The notes beneath the pieces are model-generated. The model saw nothing but the letters and a program-made list of their open reading frames with translations, was not told where the DNA came from and made no database searches. Shown piece by piece: positions 59,246 through 64,000 of a stretch of DNA of 64,000 bases. Origin of the DNA: SAR86 cluster bacterium (GTDB taxonomy: Bacteria > Pseudomonadota > Gammaproteobacteria > Magnimaribacterales > D2472). Numbering within the stretch: position 1 is the first letter of the stretch; each line of letters opens with the position of its first letter. The DNA is taken from contig CP097971.1 in assembly GCA_023703615.1 (NCBI GenBank), positions 1 to 64,000 on the forward strand. The letters run 5' to 3'. The position numbers were made by a program, and so were the translations under genes.

Positions 59246-61399
59246 TTAGAAATTATTAGCAACTGAAGACATCTCAAAGTCTAATTTTTCCTTTCTATCT
59301 TCCATCTGTGGTGCTTCACCTAGTTTTTTACCGTCTTTAGCAAGTTTTATCAATAAATCACTAGCTTTGTATGTATCATACCCAGTTTCTTTGTAATATT
59401 TATCAAGTTTTTCTATCACTTGTTGTAATCCCATTGCATTTGCGTGATGCATTGGCCCGCCTCTCCATATTGGGAATCCATAGCCATTTATGTATACAAC
59501 ATCTATATCTGATGCTCTTTGAGCGACTCCTTCAGATAAAATATCTGCCCCTTCATTTATTAAGGCTAAAATACATCTATCAACGATTTCTTCATCAGTT
59601 ATATCTTTTCTTTCGAAACCATTCTCTTCAGATATTCTTTTATAAACTTCTTCATTTTCAGGAGCAGGGCTTGGTGCTCGCGATCCCTCATTGTAATTGT
59701 AATAGCCCTTTGAACTTTTTTGACCAAATCTATCATTCTCACACAACTCATCTCCAATTTTTGCATGAAGTGGTGATTCTTTACCGCCAAGCTTTCTTGC
59801 TCTCCATCCTAAATCCAAACCAACTAAATCCATCATTCTAAATGGACCCATATTTAAACCAAAGTTCTCTAAAGCTTGATCTATTTGATGAGGAAGTGCA
59901 CCTTCTAATAAGAGCATATTTGCTTGCGCCGTATATTTAAATAGCATTCTATTTCCAATGAAACCTGGAGCGTTTAAGGATACTACTGCAGATTTTTTTA
60001 ACATTTTCCCAATCGACATTACTGTTGCTAAAGTTTCATTAGAGGTTTTATCACCTCGAACAACTTCTAATAGTCTCATAATGTTTGCAGGACTAAAAAA
60101 GTGAGTACCTACTACTAGCTCAGGTCTATTAGTTACTGATGCAATAGAATCAATATCTAAACCTGATGTATTACTTGCAAGTATTGCGCCAGGCTTAACT
60201 TGCTCGTCTAGAGACTTAAATATTTTTTCTTTAAGGTCTAGATTTTCATAAACAGCTTCAATAACAATGTCGCAATCTTTTAGATCAGAATAGTCTAAAC
60301 TTGAATCAACTAAACCAAAAACAGCATCTTTTTGATCACTTGTTAATCTTCCTCTTTTAACCATAAAATCATAATTTTTTTCTATTACTGAAATACCTCT
60401 TTTTAAATTATCTTCATCTTGATCGATTATGTGTACAGGTATGCCTGCATTTGCAAAACACATTGCAATACCACCACCCATTGTTCCCGATCCAATAATG
60501 CCTGCTTTTTTTATATCAATTAGTTTGGTATCTTTTGGTATATCCGATACTTTAGATGCAGACCTTTCACCAAAAAAGATATTTATCATTGCTTCTCTTT
60601 GAGGATGAAGTAGACATTCAATAAAATACTCTTGTTCTTTCTTAAGCCCCTCATCAAAATTATCACAATTTATAGCGGATTCAACACACTTTATTATTTG
60701 TCCAGGGGCAAATTGTCCCTTTCTAGTTTTTGCAACAAGTGATCTTGCTTCTGTTAAAACGTTATCATCGCCTCTAGAATCTATTATTTTATCGTTTAAA
60801 TGACGAACAAGAGGGTGCTCATTTGTATCTTTTGCTATTTTTTTTGCAAAATCTATAGATTCTTGGACAACATTTTCGGATAATGAATCCAAAATTCCCA
60901 TTGATAATGCCTTTTTAGCATTAATATGCCTACCCGTTAACATCATTTTTAAAGCTTCTTCTGGTCCAACAACTCTAGGCAGTCTTTGAGTACCACCACC
61001 ACCTGGTAAAAGCCCCAAATTTACTTCAGGAAGGCCTACTAAGGCTGCTGGAGAGCCAATTCTATAATTACAGCACAGTGCTGTTTCTAAACCTCCGCCA
61101 AGGGCAACACCATTAATTGCTGCAATAACAGGTTTTGAACAAAATTCTATTTTAGAAAATACTGTATGGAGATCCGTACCAATATCTTGTGCACCAAATT
61201 CAGATATATCAGCACCAGCAATAAAAGCCTTTCCTTGTCCTGTCAGAACAATACCTACAACATTATCATCATTCTCAGCTTTAATAATTCCATCATGTAA
61301 TCCTTTTCTGACACCCTCACTTAAGGGATTTACTGGTGGATTATCAATGGTTAAGATAGCTACATCATCATTTACTTCATATAAAACTGTGCCTTTCAA
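59246..61399 (-). CDS. bifunctional enoyl-CoA hydratase / 3-hydroxyacyl-CoA dehydrogenase
   Basis: Both steps of beta-oxidation are on one chain. The N-terminal crotonase fold has FIAGADISEFG near residue 58 (oxyanion and catalytic region) and PEVNLGLLPGGGGTQRLP near 123. The C-terminal part has the NAD loop IGSGTMGGGIAMCFANAG near 305 and two 3HCDH C domains. At 717 residues it resembles the single-chain FadB/FadJ and peroxisomal multifunctional types. No thiolase gene is adjacent, so it is not a fadBA operon. The start is TTG with a strong AGGAG upstream; a -10 TATAAT lies at 61430-61435 on the minus strand. Confidence 0.9.
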   Translation of the reverse strand: MKGTVLYEVNDDVAILTIDNPPVNPLSEGVRKGLHDGIIKAENDDNVVGIVLTGQGKAFIAGADISEFGAQDIGTDLHTVFSKIEFCSKPVIAAINGVALGGGLETALCCNYRIGSPAALVGLPEVNLGLLPGGGGTQRLPRVVGPEEALKMMLTGRHINAKKALSMGILDSLSENVVQESIDFAKKIAKDTNEHPLVRHLNDKIIDSRGDDNVLTEARSLVAKTRKGQFAPGQIIKCVESAINCDNFDEGLKKEQEYFIECLLHPQREAMINIFFGERSASKVSDIPKDTKLIDIKKAGIIGSGTMGGGIAMCFANAGIPVHIIDQDEDNLKRGISVIEKNYDFMVKRGRLTSDQKDAVFGLVDSSLDYSDLKDCDIVIEAVYENLDLKEKIFKSLDEQVKPGAILASNTSGLDIDSIASVTNRPELVVGTHFFSPANIMRLLEVVRGDKTSNETLATVMSIGKMLKKSAVVSLNAPGFIGNRMLFKYTAQANMLLLEGALPHQIDQALENFGLNMGPFRMMDLVGLDLGWRARKLGGKESPLHAKIGDELCENDRFGQKSSKGYYNYNEGSRAPSPAPENEEVYKRISEENGFERKDITDEEIVDRCILALINEGADILSEGVAQRASDIDVVYINGYGFPIWRGGPMHHANAMGLQQVIEKLDKYYKETGYDTYKASDLLIKLAKDGKKLGEAPQMEDRKEKLDFEMSSVANNF

Positions 61400-61508
61400 T
61401 TTATTCTCCTTTTTATCGCTAAGAGGGGCATTATACCTAAAAAAATATCAAAATTTTGCTGCAAATCCGTCTTTTTTAATAAAAATTACAATTAATTTAT
61501 CATTTCTA

Positions 61509-61536
61509 TTGATAATTAAATATAAATAATTATAAT
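61509..61536 (+). promoter_or_regulatory. sigma-70-like promoter of a candidate small RNA
   Basis: TTGATA at 61509-61514 and a perfect TATAAT at 61531-61536 are separated by 16 bases. The predicted start of transcription is close to 61541-61543, exactly at the base of the 9-bp stem that follows. It is one of the best -35/-10 pairs visible in the window. Confidence 0.65.
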
Positions 61537-61540
61537 AATG

Positions 61541-61615
61541 TTGTCAGCACTCCTCTCCCCCTATTATTTTGCTGACAAATCTGAAATTGTGGAGGGTTTT
61601 TTAACCCTCCTTTTT
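61541..61615 (+). ncRNA. candidate small regulatory RNA of about 75 nt
   Basis: A perfect 9-bp stem TTGTCAGCA (61541-61549) with TGCTGACAA (61570-61578) closes a 20-base pyrimidine-rich loop that contains CTCCTCTCCCCC. A twelve-base single-stranded linker leads to an intrinsic terminator. The loop is complementary to Shine-Dalgarno-like purine runs, as in CCUCC-loop sRNAs of other bacteria, but the sequence matches no family I recognise. There is no ORF of note. Alternatively the element is an attenuator in the leader of the glutathione peroxidase gene. Confidence 0.65.
61591..61615 (+). terminator. intrinsic terminator
   Basis: GGAGGGTT (61591-61598) pairs perfectly with AACCCTCC (61603-61610) around a TTTT loop, and five T residues follow directly. 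It is the strongest textbook terminator in the window. No protein gene ends upstream of it on this strand, which is the main argument for a small RNA. Confidence 0.85.
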
Positions 61616-61624
61616 AGGCATATT

Positions 61625-61711
61625 ATGAAACATAATTATAGAGACATTTTTGAAATATTATTTTTAACTTGTTTGTTTGTAACTTCTATCTCTGCAATTA
61701 CCCCTATATAG
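61625..61711 (+). CDS. possible 28-residue hydrophobic microprotein
   Basis: ATG at 61625 opens a 28-residue frame ending TAG at 61709-61711. The product has a charged N terminus and a hydrophobic core FEILFLTCLFVTSISA that looks like a membrane segment or a signal peptide with SISA before the end. A weak AGG stands six bases before the ATG. It lies just after the terminator and before the glutathione peroxidase gene, so it could be a leader peptide. Short AT-rich frames arise by chance, so confidence is low. Confidence 0.25.
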   Translation: MKHNYRDIFEILFLTCLFVTSISAITPI

Positions 61712-61733
61712 CATTTAATATATAATAGGTATC

Positions 61734-62255
61734 ATGAAATATATATATTTTTTATTTGTATTTTTTTCATCATTTTCGTATGCATGTTCTAGTCTATTGA
61801 ACACTGATATGAAAATATTGGATTCATCTCAATATGAAAATTTTTGTAAATACGAAGATAAAGTAATGCTTGTGGTAAATGTAGCAAGTCGATGTGGCTA
61901 TACTTATCAATATGAAGGCTTACAAAATTTGTATGACAAATATAAAGACAATGGTTTAGTAGTTGTAGGAATTCCATCCAGAGACTTCATGCAAGAATTT
62001 TCTGTTGAAAAAGATGTTGCAGAATTTTGTTCTACCGAATACGGAGTTGATTTTCCTATGTATTCAACTACAAAAGTTCGAGGAAAAAAAGCACATCCAT
62101 TTTATAAAAAATTATTTGCAGAATCTGGCGTAAGCCCAGGTTGGAATTTTTATAAATATTTAATATCGAGAGAGGGTAAAGTTATTAAATCATATAATTC
62201 GGGTGTGAAACCAGATTCTGAAGAACTATTAAATGATATAGAGAACCTTCTCTAG
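61734..62255 (+). CDS. glutathione peroxidase family protein, exported
   Basis: A thioredoxin-fold peroxidase with a signal peptide (about 1-18, ending SYAC; a lipoprotein is possible but the lipobox is imperfect). The peroxidatic Cys54 is in NVASRCGYT. The usual second motif with Gln reads GIPSRDFMQ here, so the tetrad Gln is not at its normal place. WNFYKYL carries Trp and Asn. The 173 residues match the family. With Cys as active site it may be thioredoxin-dependent. It abuts the convergent rpiA (one base apart). Confidence 0.85.
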   Translation: MKYIYFLFVFFSSFSYACSSLLNTDMKILDSSQYENFCKYEDKVMLVVNVASRCGYTYQYEGLQNLYDKYKDNGLVVVGIPSRDFMQEFSVEKDVAEFCSTEYGVDFPMYSTTKVRGKKAHPFYKKLFAESGVSPGWNFYKYLISREGKVIKSYNSGVKPDSEELLNDIENLL

Positions 62256-62256
62256 A

Positions 62257-62895
62257 TTATTTTCCAACCAATATTTCACTAGGTTTATTAACAGCAAATA
62301 TTCCATTTTCAACAACACCAGGTATATTATTTAATTCCATTTCAAGATTCATTGGATCAGAAATATCTAAATTTTTTACATCAATAATTTCGTTACCTTG
62401 ATCTGTTAAGAATCCACTTCTATAAAGTGGAATGCCCCCCATAGAGACTATCTTTCTTGATACAAGGCTTCTGCTCTCAGGAATAACTTCTATTGGCAAG
62501 GGGAAAGCCCCAAGTTGATTCACTAATTTTGATGAATCAACGATACATATAAAATAATTGGCAGCTGAGGCGACAATTTTTTCTCTTGTATGAGCACCAC
62601 CTCCACCTTTAATTAAATAATTGTCTTTAGATACTTCGTCAGCCCCATCAATATAGAACTCAATTTCTAATACTTCATTAAGATTGTATGTTTGAATTCC
62701 AGAATCATTAAGCAGTTTTGTTGAAGCGTTTGAAGAGGAAACCGCACCCTTAAAAAGATTTTTATATTTCTTAAGCTCGTCTATAAAAAAATTAACAGTT
62801 GATCCAGTACCAATTCCAATAATGGTTTCTGGCGTTATTTTTTTTTCAATTAATTTGACTGCTTGCTTTGCAACATTTATCTTTGGAGTATTCAT
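62257..62895 (-). CDS. rpiA: ribose-5-phosphate isomerase A
   Basis: RpiA interconverts ribose 5-phosphate and ribulose 5-phosphate. GIGTGSTVNFFIDEL near residue 25, YIDGADEVSKDNYLIKGGGGA near 80 (cited by its DGADEV core with catalytic Asp) and REKIVASAA are family motifs. The ATG at 62895 gives 212 residues (219 in E. coli); the frame extends five codons upstream without support. It diverges from ilvA across about 40 bases, the same divergent pair as in Pseudomonas. Confidence 0.95.
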   Translation of the reverse strand: MNTPKINVAKQAVKLIEKKITPETIIGIGTGSTVNFFIDELKKYKNLFKGAVSSSNASTKLLNDSGIQTYNLNEVLEIEFYIDGADEVSKDNYLIKGGGGAHTREKIVASAANYFICIVDSSKLVNQLGAFPLPIEVIPESRSLVSRKIVSMGGIPLYRSGFLTDQGNEIIDVKNLDISDPMNLEMELNNIPGVVENGIFAVNKPSEILVGK

Positions 62896-62934
62896 GCAGT
62901 TATAATACAAGAAAATTACATAGAGATAGTTAAG

Positions 62935-64000
62935 TTGAGACTAAAAATTAAAAAAACAGGTTCTTTTAAAAATTCAAAAAAGTACCTTAACATGATTGAA
63001 AATGCATCTGTGTATGACGTAGCAATTAATTCGCCTATAACTTTTGCATCAAATCTTTCAATGAAAGATGGCAATAAAATTTTCTTAAAGCGAGAAGACT
63101 TACAGCCAATATTTTCTTTTAAAAATAGAGGCGCATATAACAAAATTTTCAATCTCCCAAGCGAACTTAAAAAATGTGGCATTATTGCTGCTTCTGCTGG
63201 AAACCATGCACAAGGCGTTGCAAACGCTTGTAAAAAACTAAAATTAAAATGTTTGATAGTTATGCCAGTAACATCTCCAGAAATAAAGATTAAAGCAGTA
63301 AAAAATATGGGTGCCAAAGTTACTATGGCTGGTGATAATGTCAGTGAAGCTATTAATCATGCCGTTAAGATGTCAACAAAAAATAAAATGACTTTTATAC
63401 ACCCTTTTGATGATAAGTTCACAATAGCTGGCCAGGGAACAATTGGAAAAGAAATTCTTGAAGACAACAATGACTTTGATGTGATATTTGCTCCTGTTGG
63501 AGGAGGTGGTATTCTTGCAGGTATCTCTGCATGGATAAAGCAACATGTTAAAAAAGTTAAGATTATTGGTGTTGAAGTAGAAGATTCTGCCTGCTTGTAT
63601 GATGCTATTAAAGCTAATAAAAGAACACTTTTAAAAGAAGTAGGTCTTTTTGCAGATGGAGTTGCGGTCGCTCAAGTTGGAAAAAACAATCTTGATGTCA
63701 TCAAAGAATGCGTTGATGAAGTAATGACAGTCTCAGTAGATGAGGTTTGCTCTGCGGTAAAAGATATATTTGAAGATACAAGAGTTCTTTCAGAACCAGC
63801 TGGAGCTGTTGCTCTTGCTGGTCTTAAAAAATATTCTAAAAATCTTAAAAATAAAAAGTTGCTTGCGATAAGTTCTGGCGCAAACTTAAATTTTCAAAGA
63901 CTCCCTTACATTGTTGAAAGATCCGAATTAGGTGAAAAAAGAGAAAAAATATTAAGCATTAAAATACCTGAAATTCCAGGAAGCTTCCTAAACCTATGTA
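62935..64000 (+). CDS. ilvA: threonine ammonia-lyase, biosynthetic (truncated by window end)
   Basis: IlvA deaminates threonine to 2-oxobutanoate, the first step of isoleucine synthesis. The PLP lysine is in IFSFKNRGAYNK (near residue 65 from the TTG), followed by SAGNHAQGVA, and the glycine-rich phosphate loop APVGGGGILAG. Near the window end SEPAGAVALAG and the start of the regulatory domain (IKIPEIPGSFLNL) appear; about 150 residues remain outside. The TTG at 62935 is preferred because KYL before VYDVA is conserved in IlvA; an ATG at 62992 is the alternative. Confidence 0.92.
   Translation, partial: MRLKIKKTGSFKNSKKYLNMIENASVYDVAINSPITFASNLSMKDGNKIFLKREDLQPIFSFKNRGAYNKIFNLPSELKKCGIIAASAGNHAQGVANACKKLKLKCLIVMPVTSPEIKIKAVKNMGAKVTMAGDNVSEAINHAVKMSTKNKMTFIHPFDDKFTIAGQGTIGKEILEDNNDFDVIFAPVGGGGILAGISAWIKQHVKKVKIIGVEVEDSACLYDAIKANKRTLLKEVGLFADGVAVAQVGKNNLDVIKECVDEVMTVSVDEVCSAVKDIFEDTRVLSEPAGAVALAGLKKYSKNLKNKKLLAISSGANLNFQRLPYIVERSELGEKREKILSIKIPEIPGSFLNLC

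Larger units (their letters stand above)
61400..61733. other. 334-base intergenic region, the longest in the window
   Basis: In a window where most gaps are under 60 bases, this stretch contains no conventional gene. It holds, in order, a minus-strand -10 (ATTATA in plus sense, 61430-61435) for the beta-oxidation gene, a plus-strand promoter (61509-61536), a structured element with a terminator (61541-61615), a possible 28-residue ORF (61625-61711), and the leader of the glutathione peroxidase gene. This concentration argues that the spacer is functional. Confidence 0.7.

Noticed and set aside
59371-59841. 156-codon plus-strand frame
   Set aside because: It is the antisense shadow of the beta-oxidation enzyme; composition is Leu/His-rich as expected for a reversed frame.
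62916-63317. 133-codon minus-strand frame
   Set aside because: It lies antisense to ilvA, whose PLP-lysine and SAGNHAQG motifs are clear on the plus strand.

Overview
The window reads as the replication-origin end of a small, AT-rich, streamlined gammaproteobacterial chromosome. Families that are mostly gammaproteobacterial are all present (YheV zinc ribbon, DUF484, DUF1820, DUF2909, UbiJ, UbiK, LptM), and the gene order follows blocks known from Pseudomonas and E. coli. Low GC, almost no intergenic DNA, constant gene overlap and aerobic marine-type metabolism (caa3-like oxidase, eukaryote-like class I aldolase, ATP-dependent PEPCK) suggest an open-ocean lineage such as SAR86. That placement is inference; no 16S gene is present. 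I see no tRNA, rRNA, CRISPR array, insertion sequence, prophage or integrase other than the housekeeping XerC.

Layout. 1-5.5 kb: origin-proximal DnaA-box-like sites, then dnaA-dnaN-recF-gyrB. 5.5-16 kb: plsC, single-chain glycyl-tRNA synthetase, a lipid A acyltransferase, the potassium system trkA-trkH, formylation genes def-fmt, then purE-tsaC-hemF-aroE-yheV. 16-24 kb: a complete cytochrome c oxidase cluster with its Cu and heme A assembly factors. 24-28 kb: quinone oxidoreductase, gshA, pckA. 28-35.5 kb: dsbB, polA, a hydrolase and a COQ4-like gene, engB, cytochrome c4, dsbA and a small cytochrome c. 35.5-40 kb: ubiK, yigB, xerC, DUF484, dapF, lysA and a 34-residue lptM. 40-48 kb: ahcY-metK (methyl cycle) divergent from tkt-pgk-fba-dtd-LOG. 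48-53 kb: Tat translocase, ubiB-ubiJ-ubiE, rsgA, orn. 53-59 kb: DUF1820, then miaB-phoH-ybeY-corC-lnt-L,D-transpeptidase. 59-64 kb: a bifunctional beta-oxidation enzyme, the only large intergenic gap, a glutathione peroxidase, rpiA and a truncated ilvA.

The genes are mainly core functions: replication and repair, aerobic respiration with ubiquinone and periplasmic disulfide chemistry, envelope lipid and lipoprotein maturation, and central carbon flow. Several ancestral neighbourhoods are kept but have lost members (rsmB between fmt and trkA, a GAPDH/Epd gene between tkt and pgk, purK beside purE), as expected for genome reduction. The GlyQ/GlyS pair appears to have been replaced at its usual locus by a one-gene enzyme.

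The least explained element is in the 334-base gap 61400-61733. There a near-consensus promoter, a perfect 9-bp stem with a pyrimidine-rich anti-Shine-Dalgarno-like loop, and a strong intrinsic terminator together define a likely small RNA of about 75 nt that matches no family I can name. Translation starts at TTG or GTG are common, and 8-base ATGNNTAR overlaps are the dominant gene junction.
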